Below are positions 28,159 through 36,778 of a stretch of 64,000 nt of DNA, piece by piece; the stretch's first letter is position 1; every line of letters starts with the position of its first letter. Origin of the DNA: Sulfurihydrogenibium sp. YO3AOP1 (GTDB lineage Bacteria; Aquificota; Aquificia; Aquificales; Hydrogenothermaceae); the NCBI RefSeq assembly GCF_000020325.1, contig NC_010730.1:248001-312000 (forward strand), given 5' to 3'. The position numbers and the translations under genes were made by a program. A model generated the notes under the pieces. That model saw only the letters and a program-made list of their open reading frames with translations. It was not told the origin of the DNA and ran no database searches.

Positions 28159-29264
28159 CTTTCTCTAATTCCTGCTATAAATTCTTCAACCATCTGTCTT
28201 GCTTGATAGTCTTTATACTGGATTGGTGGATGTTTCATCGTATATGCAGAAATAGAATATAACGGACCACCTATTCCTCTGTCTTGAGCAAGTTTAGCAC
28301 ATCTTATAGCATCTATTGCAACCCCTGCACTGTTAGGTGAGTCTTCAACTTCCAATCTAAGTTCAATGTTCATAGGAACATCACCAAATAATCTTCCTTC
28401 TATTCTGATAAAAGCAAGTTTTTTATCTTTTAGCCATGGTACATAATCACTTGGTCCAATATGAACGTTTCTTGAGTCTATGCCGTAAGGTATTAAAGAT
28501 GTAACAGCTTCTGTTTTAGATTTTTTCTTAGTCTCTAATCTACTTCTTTCAAGCATATTTAAAAAGTCAGTATTGCCACCAACGTTTAATTGATATGTTC
28601 TATCTACTTTAACGCCTCTTTCTAATAAAAGCTGAGTAAGAACTCTGTGAGTTATTGTTGCTCCAACTTGTGATTTAATGTCATCTCCGATTACCGGTAT
28701 GCCTGCTTCTTCAAATTTTTTAGCCCATTCATCGTCAGATACTATGAAAGTTGGCATACAGTTTATGAATGAAACACCCGCTTCTAAGCATGCTTGAGCA
28801 TAAAATCTTGCTGCCTTTTCAGCTCCAACTGGCACATAGTTAACTAAAACATCTGCTTTTGATTCTATCAATACTTTCACAACTGTTTCTAAACTATCTT
28901 CTTTTGCATCTGCTAAGACAAAAGCATTTTCTGGTGGGTAGTTTTTCATATGTTCTGGATAGCCGTCAAGGACTTTACCCATTCTGACTTTAACGCCCAT
29001 ATATGGAACATCATTTTTAAAAATTGTCGTACAGTTTGGTTGTGCAAAAATTGCCTGACTTACATCAAAACCTACTTTTCTGGCATCTATATCCCATGCT
29101 GCCACTATTTCTATGTCCCAAGGTTTATATCCGCCTATCTCTTCATGCATTATTCCGCTTGCTTCTAAATTTTGCTTATCTTTGTAATAATAAATTCCTT
29201 GAATCAAAGCACTTGCACAGTTTCCAACCCCGGCAATAGCTACTCTAATTTTCTTATCAGACAA
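28155..29264 (-). CDS. ino1: Inositol-3-phosphate synthase
   Basis: NAD-dependent enzyme converting glucose 6-phosphate to myo-inositol phosphate. The N-terminal Rossmann motif is [14 protein letters not shown]; other family stretches are [53 protein letters not shown] and [17 protein letters not shown]. At 369 residues it matches the short archaeal/actinobacterial type rather than the 500-residue eukaryotic one. In thermophiles the product feeds phosphatidylinositol-type lipids or di-myo-inositol phosphate, a heat-protective solute; which applies here is not shown. It is coupled to the DUF167 gene, with serA upstream. Confidence 0.93.
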   Translation of the reverse strand: MSDKKIRVAIAGVGNCASALIQGIYYYKDKQNLEASGIMHEEIGGYKPWDIEIVAAWDIDARKVGFDVSQAIFAQPNCTTIFKNDVPYMGVKVRMGKVLDGYPEHMKNYPPENAFVLADAKEDSLETVVKVLIESKADVLVNYVPVGAEKAARFYAQACLEAGVSFINCMPTFIVSDDEWAKKFEEAGIPVIGDDIKSQVGATITHRVLTQLLLERGVKVDRTYQLNVGGNTDFLNMLERSRLETKKKSKTEAVTSLIPYGIDSRNVHIGPSDYVPWLKDKKLAFIRIEGRLFGDVPMNIELRLEVEDSPNSAGVAIDAIRCAKLAQDRGIGGPLYSISAYTMKHPPIQYKDYQARQMVEEFIAGIRER

Positions 29265-29276
29265 TTTATCGCCTCC

Positions 29277-30866
29277 TTATAATATAACTTGTTTTGCTTT
29301 TATAATTTCTGGTATTTGATGAATTTCCTCTAAAACTTCTTCATTTAATCTATCGTCAAGCTGAAGAGCTCCAAGAGCTATTTTACCCTTTTCTAATCTT
29401 CCAAGTCTAAATCCTGCTATGTTTACATTATGTTTTGCAAGCAATGTCCCAAGTTTTCCGATTACACCAGGAACGTCTTTATTTTCAAACATTAAAATCA
29501 CACCTTGTGGTTCAATATCTATCCAGTAGTTATCAACCATCATGATTCTTGGGAATTTGTCATAAAGAGCAGTTCCACCGACAGACACTTCTTTATCTTT
29601 AGACCTTGCAGTAACTTTTATAAACTCTTTAAAGTTAAGCCCTGCCTCTCTTGTAGATTTGACGATATTAACCCCTCTTTCTTTTGCTATGAAAGGTGCA
29701 TTAATTATATTAACAGGTGTATCTAAAATTGGCGATAAAAAGCCTTTTAAGAAAAATGCTGTTATCGGTTCTATATGCTGTTTTATACTTCCTCTAACTT
29801 CTATGTTTATTTCTGTAAAATGTCCTCCTGCATACTGAGTTAAAAAGCTTCCAAGCTTTTCTGCTAGTTCAAGATATGCTTTTATGTTTTCAAATCCTTC
29901 TGTTATTGTAAATGGTGCATTTACTGCCACCTCAACAAACTGACCTTTTAAAGCAGCTATAACATACTGAGCTATTTTAATTGCCACGTTATCTTGTGAT
30001 TCATAAGTATTTGCTCCAATGTGTGGAGATAGGCTAATATTTGGAAATTCAAATAATCTTCTGATTCTTTCATCCGGTGGCTCTTTTGAGAATACATCAA
30101 GTCCAAGCCCGGCTATTTTGCCTTCTTGAATTGCATCATACAAAGCATCTTCATCAACGATCCCGCCTCTTGCACAGTTTATGAAATAAACACCTTTCTT
30201 CATAAGGTCAAATTCTTTTTTTCCTATCATATTTCTTGTTTCTTCTGTTAATGGGCAATGAAGAGTAATAATATCAGATATCTTTATAAGCTCATGTAAA
30301 TCGTCTATTATCTCAACACCGAGCCTATCACCTTTTTCTTTTGGAATGTATGGGTCATAAGCTATAACCTTTGCTCCTGCTGCTTTACATCTGATAGCAA
30401 CTTGAGAACCAACATTACCAAGACCAATTATTCCAACCACCTTTCCGTCTAACTCTTCACCCATAAACTTTGACCTTTTCCACTCACCAGCCTTTACAGA
30501 GTCATGAGCTAAATGCAGCTTTCTTAAGACTGCATATAGATGCGCCATTGTGATTTCAGCAGCACCGATCGTATTAGCCCCCGGAGTATTTACAACTAAA
30601 ATACCTCTTCTAGAAGCTTCTTCTAAATCTACGTTATCAACGCCTACTCCAGCCCTACCTATTACCTTTAATTTTTCTGCTCTTTCTAAAAGTTCTTTTG
30701 TAACCGGCGTTCTACTTCTTGTGATAATCGCATCATAATCTTTAATTATTTCAAGCAATTCATTAAATTTAATCTCTGGTTGATAATCAAGGTCTATTTC
30801 TTCATCGTTGCTTAATATTTCCAATCCTTTTGGAGATATATCATCAGTGACCAAGACTTTATACAT
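29277..30866 (-). CDS. serA: D-3-phosphoglycerate dehydrogenase (long form with ACT domain)
   Basis: First committed step of serine synthesis. The substrate domain begins VLVTDDISPKGLEILSNDEE. The NAD loop is GIIGLGNVGSQVA; the catalytic Arg is in INCARGGIVDEDAL, Glu in FSKEPP and His in LSPHIGANTYESQ. An intervening (ASB) domain follows, then a C-terminal ACT domain (VILMFENKDVPGVIGKLGTL) for serine feedback. The 529-residue length is that of the long type I enzyme. AGGAGG precedes the ATG. The inositol-phosphate synthase gene starts 12 nt after the stop. Confidence 0.96.
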   Translation of the reverse strand: MYKVLVTDDISPKGLEILSNDEEIDLDYQPEIKFNELLEIIKDYDAIITRSRTPVTKELLERAEKLKVIGRAGVGVDNVDLEEASRRGILVVNTPGANTIGAAEITMAHLYAVLRKLHLAHDSVKAGEWKRSKFMGEELDGKVVGIIGLGNVGSQVAIRCKAAGAKVIAYDPYIPKEKGDRLGVEIIDDLHELIKISDIITLHCPLTEETRNMIGKKEFDLMKKGVYFINCARGGIVDEDALYDAIQEGKIAGLGLDVFSKEPPDERIRRLFEFPNISLSPHIGANTYESQDNVAIKIAQYVIAALKGQFVEVAVNAPFTITEGFENIKAYLELAEKLGSFLTQYAGGHFTEINIEVRGSIKQHIEPITAFFLKGFLSPILDTPVNIINAPFIAKERGVNIVKSTREAGLNFKEFIKVTARSKDKEVSVGGTALYDKFPRIMMVDNYWIDIEPQGVILMFENKDVPGVIGKLGTLLAKHNVNIAGFRLGRLEKGKIALGALQLDDRLNEEVLEEIHQIPEIIKAKQVIL

Positions 30867-30940
30867 AAAACAAAATCCTCCTGCGAATTTTTTAAAGTAT
30901 TATTATAACTCAAATCATTGATTATATGTTAAAATAAACA

Positions 30941-30969
30941 TTGTTTAAAACACGGCAGTTGATTATTAT
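30941..30969 (+). promoter_or_regulatory. Promoter-like segment, upstream copy
   Basis: TTGTTT (30941-30946), 17 nt, TATTAT (30964-30969). The surrounding ACATTGTTTAAAACACGGCAG resembles the segment at 31,206 that precedes the radical SAM gene, so this may be that gene's displaced original promoter or a duplicate of it. Confidence 0.4.
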
Positions 30970-31023
30970 ATTTATCAAAAATACCTTGGATGAGAAATTA
31001 GAAATTTTTATTAAACTTAAGAA

Positions 31024-31165
31024 GGAGATCCTTCGGACTAAAGTCCTCAGGATGACAGTCAAAGGTTGAATAGTAAGCAATAGAAAAAGGGTAATCTTAT
31101 TTGTCATTCTGCAGCCGTGCGAAGAATCTCCTACTTTTATTGATTTCTCACTCGACGTATTTTTA
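31024..31165. repeat. Inside-out composite repeat, copy 9
   Basis: Half-module GGAGATCCTTCGGACTAAAG (31024-31058), a linker (TCAAAGGTTGAATAGTAAGC...), then half-module GTCATTCTGCAGCCGTGCG (31103-31131), and the outer segment CTTTTATTGATTTCTCAC with CGACGTATTTTTAA. The arrangement is the inverse of copy 8. Together with the two promoter-like copies it accounts for the 405-base gap between serA and the radical SAM gene. Confidence 0.8.
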
Positions 31166-31207
31166 AATTTATATCTATATTTTTTTTAAATAGAATGAGG
31201 TTATACA

Positions 31208-31235
31208 TTGTTTAAATAAGGTGGCAGACTATATT
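31208..31235 (+). promoter_or_regulatory. Promoter of the radical SAM gene
   Basis: TTGTTT (31208-31213), a 16-nt spacer, TATATT (31230-31235), 37 nt before the ATG. It lies in the downstream copy of the duplicated segment. Confidence 0.55.
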
Positions 31236-31271
31236 AAATTAACAAAAATCTCTCTACAAGGACGGTAAAAA

Positions 31272-32195
31272 ATGTATTACAGAAAGTTTAATGATTATCT
31301 TAAAGAAAAATACGGTGGAAGAATTCAGAAAATAGCAATAGATGCAGGTTTTACATGTCCAAACAGAGACGGGTCTAAAGCATCGGGTGGATGTACATTT
31401 TGTAATAATGAATCTTTTAGCCCGTATGCTATGACAAAACAAACTGTAAAAGATCAGATAGAAAAAAGCATGGAATTTTATAAGAATAAATTTAAAAACA
31501 CAAAAGGTTTTCTTGCATACTTTCAGGCATTTACAAATACTTATGCACCAGTTGAAAAGCTTAGAGAAGTTTATGACCAGGCAATGAGTTATCCAGAAAT
31601 AATCGGAATGTCTATCGGAACAAGACCAGACTGTGTACCGGAGGAAGTTCTTGATCTGATAGCTTCTTACACCATTGAAAAACCTGAAATATGGGTAGAG
31701 TATGGTCTGCAAACAGCCCATTATAAAACACTAAAAAAAATAAACAGAGCTCATGGAGTTTCTGAATTTGTTGATGCAGTTTTAAGAACTAAAAAAAGGT
31801 CTTCAATAAAAATCTGCGTCCATGTTATTCTTGGACTTCCTGGTGAAGACTATGATGATATGATGGAAACAGCAAAGCTTATTGCGGCACTGCCAATAGA
31901 TGGCATAAAAATCCATCCACTTCATATAGTAAAACATACTGCGATGGAAAAGCAGTATCACAGAGGAGAAATAAAAGAGCTTGATATGAAAGAATATGCA
32001 AAATTAGCCGTTGATTTCTTATTATACCTGCCAAAAGATATAATAGTCCATAGGATAACAGGAGAAGCTACGGAAGATGAACTTGTAGCTCCATATTGGT
32101 GTTCTCCAAAATATAAAATGGAAGTTTTAAAAGCTATAGAAGAAGAGTTTCAAAGAAGAGAAAGATTGGAAAAGTTGAGTTTAAAAGTTGTTTAA
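31272..32195 (+). CDS. TIGR01212/YhcC-type radical SAM protein
   Basis: Radical SAM enzyme with an atypical cluster motif: C29, C41 and C44 in TCPNRDGSKASGGCTFC. The family-specific FNDYLKEKYGGRIQKIAIDA, GLQTAHYKTLKKINRAHG, HVILGLPGEDYDDMMETA and KIHPLHIVKHTAM follow. The substrate is not established for the family; a nucleic-acid or small-molecule modification has been suggested for homologues. At 307 residues it is full length. It stands alone behind its own promoter. Confidence 0.9.
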   Translation: MYYRKFNDYLKEKYGGRIQKIAIDAGFTCPNRDGSKASGGCTFCNNESFSPYAMTKQTVKDQIEKSMEFYKNKFKNTKGFLAYFQAFTNTYAPVEKLREVYDQAMSYPEIIGMSIGTRPDCVPEEVLDLIASYTIEKPEIWVEYGLQTAHYKTLKKINRAHGVSEFVDAVLRTKKRSSIKICVHVILGLPGEDYDDMMETAKLIAALPIDGIKIHPLHIVKHTAMEKQYHRGEIKELDMKEYAKLAVDFLLYLPKDIIVHRITGEATEDELVAPYWCSPKYKMEVLKAIEEEFQRRERLEKLSLKVV

Positions 32196-32424
32196 GAAGT
32201 GAGAAAGTGAGAAAGTGAGAGGTAAATTTAAGAAATTTTTCGCCGGCTACAGAATGACAAATAAAGCAATTGTTAACATACTTTCGCTTTCTCTGTCATC
32301 CTGAGGCCGTAAGGCCGAAGGATCTCCTCTTTTAAAAGTGAGGAAAAAGGAGATTCTTCGCTTACGCTCAGAATGACGATCAAGAGACTGGTTAATTTTA
32401 GACTTGGTTGAAACTTGGAACACC
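32196..32424. repeat. Composite dispersed repeat, copy 10, with linker and outer motif
   Basis: This fills the 288-base gap before yggT. A GTGAGAAAGTGAGAAAGTGA tract opens it. A degenerate half-module (CGCCGGCTACAGAATGAC, about 32243) and linker (AAAGCAATTGTTAACATAC) follow, then a full element (32295-32377) with palindromic GAGGCCGTAAGGCCGAAGG. The outer motif TTAATTTTAGACTTGGTTGA, then GGAACACC, runs 32392-32424. A further GTGAGAAAGTG tract lies near 32450. No gene is visible. Confidence 0.85.
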
Positions 32425-32483
32425 CTAATTTTAAAAAGTTGTTTAAGAAGTGAGAAAGTGATTAATAAATTATAAAAGCCTGG

Positions 32484-32783
32484 TTATCTTAAACTCATAC
32501 CAAAATTATAAATAATTGGGACTAAAAACTTTTGAAGAAAAATAATAATTAGAATCACAATAAAAGGAGCAAAATCTACGTTATAAATAACTGTTGGAAT
32601 ATATCTTTTGATTAATCTAAAAATCGGTTCGGTTGCATTTCTTAGAAATTTTACGATTGGATTATAAGGGTCTGGATTTACAAAGGATATTAAGGTGGCA
32701 ATTATGACAATCCACTTATAGAGTTCAAGGGCAATGTCCAAAACTTCAGACATTGCCACAAAAAATTGAGATATGATAAACAT
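32484..32783 (-). CDS. YggT family membrane protein
   Basis: A 99-residue inner-membrane protein with two hydrophobic helices and the loop SFVNPDPYNPIVKFLRNATEPIFRLIKRYIP, recognisable as YggT (the N-P-[YP]-NP..+..L...TEP pattern). The function is uncertain; homologues are tied to cell division or osmotic stress. It begins directly after the rplQ stop and is the last gene of the superoperon. Confidence 0.9.
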   Translation of the reverse strand: MFIISQFFVAMSEVLDIALELYKWIVIIATLISFVNPDPYNPIVKFLRNATEPIFRLIKRYIPTVIYNVDFAPFIVILIIIFLQKFLVPIIYNFGMSLR

Positions 32784-33149
32784 TTAGCTTGGATATTCTA
32801 CAAACTCAATTAGAGCCTTTTCTCCACCATCGCCAATTCTTCTGTTTTCTAATTTATAAATTCTTGTATATCCACCATTTCTCTCTTTAAATAATGGTGC
32901 TATTTCAGTGTACAGCTTCTTTGCAACTTTTTGGTCTTTTAATCTTTGAGCTACCAACCTTTTTGAATGGATAGTGTCTTCTTTAGCCAAAGTTACAAGC
33001 TTTTCAACAAAAGACCTTAAGGCTTTCGCTTTTGGAAGAGTTGTTTCTACCTTGCCATTTAGTATTAAACTTTTAGCAAGATTTATAAATAAAGCTTCTC
33101 TCTGTTCTTTTTTTCTATGAAAACTTTTCGTTTTTACTCTATGACGCAT
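32784..33149 (-). CDS. rplQ: 50S ribosomal protein L17
   Basis: Large-subunit protein near the exit tunnel. It begins MRHRVKTKSFHRKKEQREAL and continues NLAKSLILNGKVETTLPKAKALR, both diagnostic. It ends GYTRIYKLENRRIGDGGEKALIEFV. At 121 residues it is typical. It follows rpoA by 18 nt, the conserved alpha-operon end. Confidence 0.97.
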   Translation of the reverse strand: MRHRVKTKSFHRKKEQREALFINLAKSLILNGKVETTLPKAKALRSFVEKLVTLAKEDTIHSKRLVAQRLKDQKVAKKLYTEIAPLFKERNGGYTRIYKLENRRIGDGGEKALIEFVEYPS

Positions 33150-33167
33150 TTTTAAGCCTCCTTTTTA

Positions 33168-34142
33168 TTAAGATGTTAATTTTGATGGGGCTAATTCTAA
33201 TCCCATTTCTGCTAAAGCATCTTTGATCTCTTTTAAAGATTTTCTACCAATGCTTTTAGCTTCTCTTAAATCTTCTTCAGACAATCTCACTAAATCACCA
33301 ATTGTGTTTATTCCCAGCTTTCTAAGAGTATTTATAGCCCTTGAAGAAATTTCAAGTTCATCTATAGATAAAGAAAGTTTATCTTCTTCAATTTTTATTT
33401 CTTCAGATTTTGGAGCTACGGTTTTCTTAATTACTTGAACTTTTTTAACAGTTGGTTTTTGTAAAATATTAAAATGATCAATAAGAATATTTGATGCCTT
33501 TGTTAATGCTTCATCCGGTGTAATTGTCCCGTCTGTTTCAATTTCCAAAATTAATTTATCATAATCTGTTTTATCTCCAACCCTTGTAGGTTCTACATTA
33601 AACGCGACCTTTCTAATTGGAGAGAAAGCTGTATCTATAATTATCCAACCTATTTCTGAAATAGGTTCTAATTCTTCGACTGTTTTATAACCAATGCCTC
33701 TTTCTACTCTAAATTCCATTTGCAACTTCGTCGGTTCAGAGATTGTACAGATATGCACATCCGGTGTAACTAACTCTATTCCTGCTGGAAATTTTATATC
33801 TTTTGCATATACTTTACCTACATTTTCTGCTTCTAATATAGCAAAATCTCTTTCTATATTCTCATCTATTTTCAATCTTATTTGTTTTAAATTTAATACT
33901 ATTTCAACTACATCTTCTAGTACACCTTTAATTGTTGTAAATTCATGAGGAACACCCATTATCTTAACAGCCGTAATTGCTCCTCCGGGCAATGAAGAGA
34001 GTAAAACTCTTCTTAAGGCATTACCAATAGTTATACCAAATCCTCTTTCTAATGGTTCAACATAAAGCTTTCCGTATGTATCTGTTTTAGTTGCTTCATC
34101 CCAGTAAATTTTTGTTGGCATTACAAAATCTAATAATGACAT
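33168..34142 (-). CDS. rpoA: RNA polymerase alpha subunit
   Basis: Dimerises and nucleates RNA polymerase assembly. The N-terminal domain has PLERGFGITIGNALRRVLLSSLPGGAIT, and the C-terminal DNA/activator-binding domain has the helix-hairpin-helix set LRKLGINTIGDLVRLSEEDL and GRKSLKEIKDALAEMGLEL. At 324 residues it is complete. GGAG lies 7 nt before the ATG. A GC-rich structured leader separates it from rpsD, the only notable gap inside the alpha group. Confidence 0.97.
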   Translation of the reverse strand: MSLLDFVMPTKIYWDEATKTDTYGKLYVEPLERGFGITIGNALRRVLLSSLPGGAITAVKIMGVPHEFTTIKGVLEDVVEIVLNLKQIRLKIDENIERDFAILEAENVGKVYAKDIKFPAGIELVTPDVHICTISEPTKLQMEFRVERGIGYKTVEELEPISEIGWIIIDTAFSPIRKVAFNVEPTRVGDKTDYDKLILEIETDGTITPDEALTKASNILIDHFNILQKPTVKKVQVIKKTVAPKSEEIKIEEDKLSLSIDELEISSRAINTLRKLGINTIGDLVRLSEEDLREAKSIGRKSLKEIKDALAEMGLELAPSKLTS

Positions 34143-34158
34143 TTTAACTCCATATTAA

Positions 34159-34230
34159 ACCGGTGTACCGGTACCGGGCTATTTATTTACCGCCCATTTT
34201 AACCCCTATACCCGGCAGGCGGTTTTGGGG
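34159..34230 (-). promoter_or_regulatory. Structured, GC-rich rpsD-rpoA intergenic RNA, possible pseudoknot
   Basis: In the transcript CCCC (34230-34227) can pair with GGGG (34206-34203), and ACCGCC (34223-34218) with GGCGGT (34194-34189). The order a-b-a'-b' is an H-type pseudoknot. Beyond it lies the palindrome CCGGTACCGG (34177-34168) next to a further ACCGGT. This is much more GC-rich than its surroundings. S4 (rpsD) binds a pseudoknot in the E. coli alpha-operon leader, so autoregulation is a reasonable guess; a partial terminator or processing site is the alternative. Confidence 0.5.
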
Positions 34231-34237
34231 AATATCA

Positions 34238-34852
34238 TTACATCGAGTAGTACTCAATGATATACTGAACGTTAACTGGAATTTCTAATTCAATTTCCTC
34301 TGGAATTTCAACAACCTTTCCTCTAAAATTGTCTTTATCGATCTCCAACCATCTTGGAACAGAACGAGGATCTCTACTCTCTAAATTTTCTTTAAAAACT
34401 TCTAATTTTTTGCTTTTTTCTCTAACTTCAATAATATCGCCTTTATCAAGTTCATAAGATGGGATGTCTACTTTTTTTCCGTTTACTAAGAAGTGGCCAT
34501 GTTTTACCAATTGTCTTGCCTGAAGCCTTGTTTTTGCAAAACCAAGTCTGTATACAACGTTATCAAGCCTTCTTTCAAGTAATTGTAATAATACTGTACC
34601 AGTATTTCCAGCCGCTTTAGATGCTCTCTCAAAATATCTTTTGAATTGTCCTTCTCTAATTCCGCCGTATAAAAATCTTAATTTTTGTTTTTCTTGCAAT
34701 CTAACTCCATAGTCTGAAAGCTTCTTTCTTCCTTGAGTTCTACCATGTTGACCTGGTGGAAAATTTCTCTTTTGAAAAGATTCTATATCACCGCCAACAA
34801 AAACTCCTAATCTTCTACTAACTTTTGTTAATGGCCCAATATATCTACCCAT
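34238..34852 (-). CDS. rpsD: 30S ribosomal protein S4
   Basis: Primary 16S rRNA-binding protein. It starts [20 protein letters not shown] and has the S4 RNA-binding domain [42 protein letters not shown]. At 204 residues it is normal. The N-terminal region has no zinc cysteines (the C-minus form). It follows rpsK by 3 nt. Confidence 0.97.
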   Translation of the reverse strand: MGRYIGPLTKVSRRLGVFVGGDIESFQKRNFPPGQHGRTQGRKKLSDYGVRLQEKQKLRFLYGGIREGQFKRYFERASKAAGNTGTVLLQLLERRLDNVVYRLGFAKTRLQARQLVKHGHFLVNGKKVDIPSYELDKGDIIEVREKSKKLEVFKENLESRDPRSVPRWLEIDKDNFRGKVVEIPEEIELEIPVNVQYIIEYYSM

Positions 34853-34855
34853 AAA

Positions 34856-35245
34856 TTAAACCCTCCTTTTACTTGTTGGACGACATCCATTGTGAGGTAT
34901 AGGCGTAACATCTCTAATCGCTTTAATTGTAAGTCCCATTGCAGCCAATGTTCTTATAGCTGGTTCTCTACCCGCACCTGGACCTTTAACCCATACTTCA
35001 ACTTCTTTTAATCCATATTCATCCATAGCTTTTTTTGCTGCTTTTTGAGCCGCAAGCTGAGCGGCATATGGAGTACTCTTTCTTGTTCCCTTAAAACCTT
35101 CTGTACCACCTGTTGCCCATGTTAAAGCATTTCCTTCTTTATCAGTAATAGTTACAATTGTATTGTTAAATGTAGATTGAATATGAGCAATCCCAGATGT
35201 TACTGTTCTTTTTACTTTTTTAACAGTTCTTCTTTTTTTCGCCAT
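34856..35245 (-). CDS. rpsK: 30S ribosomal protein S11
   Basis: Platform protein of the small subunit. [50 protein letters not shown] and the C-terminal [18 protein letters not shown] are diagnostic. I start at the ATG at 35245 (MAKKRRT), which has AGAGG 8 nt upstream, not the GTG at 35254; this gives 129 residues. Confidence 0.97.
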   Translation of the reverse strand: MAKKRRTVKKVKRTVTSGIAHIQSTFNNTIVTITDKEGNALTWATGGTEGFKGTRKSTPYAAQLAAQKAAKKAMDEYGLKEVEVWVKGPGAGREPAIRTLAAMGLTIKAIRDVTPIPHNGCRPTSKRRV

Positions 35246-35268
35246 TTTATGCACCTCTTTTTATTAAA

Positions 35269-35619
35269 TTACTTCTTTCTTTTTCCTCTTCTTGTTTTTG
35301 CATTAGTTTTTGTTCTTTGACCTCTAACAGGGAGACCTAATCTATGTCTAATCCCTCTATAGCAACCCATATCGACAAGCCTTTTAATTGCAAGAGATAC
35401 TTCCCTTCTAAGGTCACCTTCAACTTTATAATTTTGTTCTATAAATCTTCTAATTGTATTTAATTCGTCTGGAGTTAATTCCCCAACTCTTTTCATTCCA
35501 TCAATTCCAGTCTTTTCCAAGATTTCCTTAGCTCTTGTCTTACCTATTCCATAAATGTAAGTTAAGGCGATTTCTAACCTTTTTCTATCTGGTAAATCTA
35601 CACCTGCTATACGTGCCAT
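35269..35619 (-). CDS. rpsM: 30S ribosomal protein S13
   Basis: Head protein contacting L5 and the P-site tRNA. It begins [20 protein letters not shown] and has [14 protein letters not shown] and [31 protein letters not shown] at the basic C terminus. At 116 residues it is typical. It lies between rpmJ and rpsK. Confidence 0.97.
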   Translation of the reverse strand: MARIAGVDLPDRKRLEIALTYIYGIGKTRAKEILEKTGIDGMKRVGELTPDELNTIRRFIEQNYKVEGDLRREVSLAIKRLVDMGCYRGIRHRLGLPVRGQRTKTNAKTRRGKRKK

Positions 35620-35634
35620 ACTGAATTAGCCTCC

Positions 35635-35748
35635 TTAACCTTGTTTTTGCTTATGCTTTGGATTTTCACAGATAACCATAACTCTACCGTTTCTTCTTAT
35701 AATCCTGCATTTTTCACATCTTGGTTTAACAGATGCTTTAATTTTCAT
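35635..35748 (-). CDS. rpmJ: 50S ribosomal protein L36
   Basis: The translation is [14 protein letters not shown] followed by [20 protein letters not shown] and KQG, 37 residues. The zinc-ribbon ligands C11, C14, C27 and H32 are all present, so this is the zinc-binding form. AGGAGG sits upstream of the ATG. It sits between infA and rpsM, the usual place. It is easily missed because of its size. Confidence 0.96.
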   Translation of the reverse strand: MKIKASVKPRCEKCRIIRRNGRVMVICENPKHKQKQG

Positions 35749-35764
35749 AATTATTCCTCCTTCT

Positions 35765-36001
35765 TTAAACTCTAAATATAATTCTTCCTCTGGTTAAATC
35801 ATAAGGTGACAGCTCAACTTTAACTTTATCACCTGGAAGTATTTTTATGAAGTGCATTCTCATCTTACCTGAAACATGGGCTAATATTTCATGCCCTGTT
35901 TCTAATTGGACTTTAAACATAGCATTAGGTAAGGCCTCTAAAACAGTACCTTCTAAAACTATTCCTTTTTCCTTTTCTTGAGCTTCTTTTTTCTTTCCCA
36001 T
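35765..36001 (-). CDS. infA: Translation initiation factor IF-1
   Basis: OB-fold factor binding the A site during initiation. The core runs [20 protein letters not shown], then [38 protein letters not shown]. At 78 residues it is a few longer than usual because of a charged leader ([12 protein letters not shown]). It sits between map and rpmJ. Confidence 0.97.
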   Translation of the reverse strand: MGKKKEAQEKEKGIVLEGTVLEALPNAMFKVQLETGHEILAHVSGKMRMHFIKILPGDKVKVELSPYDLTRGRIIFRV

Positions 36002-36016
36002 TTCTATTTCATCCTT

Positions 36017-36766
36017 TTAAATTTTTGATAAAACATATGGTCCATTTTCTGTAATTGCTACGCTATGTTCAAAATGGGCAGCATGGGTTTTATCAGTTGT
36101 AACTATCGTCCAATTATCCTTTAATTTTCTGATTTTCCCTTTGCCTAAGTAAGCCATCGGTTCAATGGCTAAAACCATTCCCGGTTTCAATTCAATATTT
36201 TCTGCATTTGTCAAGCAATTTGTGACATGAGGCTCTTCATGTGGCTTTCTACCTATACCATGCCCGCCATAAGTACAAACAGGTGTTAATTTATAACTTT
36301 TTAACGTTTCTTCTATAACTCTTGCTATATCCTTTAAATTATTACCCGGATAACAAAGTTCAATAGCTTTATCCAATGCTAATTTGACACCTTCTATTAA
36401 CCTTTGTTTTCTATCACTGATTTCTCCAACTGCCACCGTTATAGCAGCATCACCATACCAACCATCGTATTCTACGCCAAAATCAAGACTTACCAAATCG
36501 CCTTCTTTTATGATTTTATCCTTCCTTGGAATACCGTGTACAACTTCCTCATTTATTGAAACACATAATGAAGCTGGAAAACCGTATAAACCTAAAAAAG
36601 CAGGTCTGACATTTCGTTTTTTACATTCATTGAAAGCAATTTCATCAAGCTCAGCAGCACTAACTCCAGGCTTTACATATTCAGTTAATAAATTTAAAAT
36701 TTCTGCTACGTGTATGTTGGCAATCCTTAACTTCTCAATTTCTTCTTTAGTTTTTAATTCTATCAT
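36017..36766 (-). CDS. map: Methionine aminopeptidase, type I
   Basis: Removes the initiator methionine. Metal ligands appear in LVSLDFGVEYDGWYGDAAIT (two Asp), GHGIGRKPHEEPHV (His), GMVLAIEPMA (Glu), and the final Glu in FEHSVAITENG. I use the ATG at 36766; the TTG at 36775 has no better ribosome site. About 249 residues. It starts 12 nt after adk. Confidence 0.95.
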   Translation of the reverse strand: MIELKTKEEIEKLRIANIHVAEILNLLTEYVKPGVSAAELDEIAFNECKKRNVRPAFLGLYGFPASLCVSINEEVVHGIPRKDKIIKEGDLVSLDFGVEYDGWYGDAAITVAVGEISDRKQRLIEGVKLALDKAIELCYPGNNLKDIARVIEETLKSYKLTPVCTYGGHGIGRKPHEEPHVTNCLTNAENIELKPGMVLAIEPMAYLGKGKIRKLKDNWTIVTTDKTHAAHFEHSVAITENGPYVLSKI

Positions 36767-36778
36767 TTGAACCAAATA

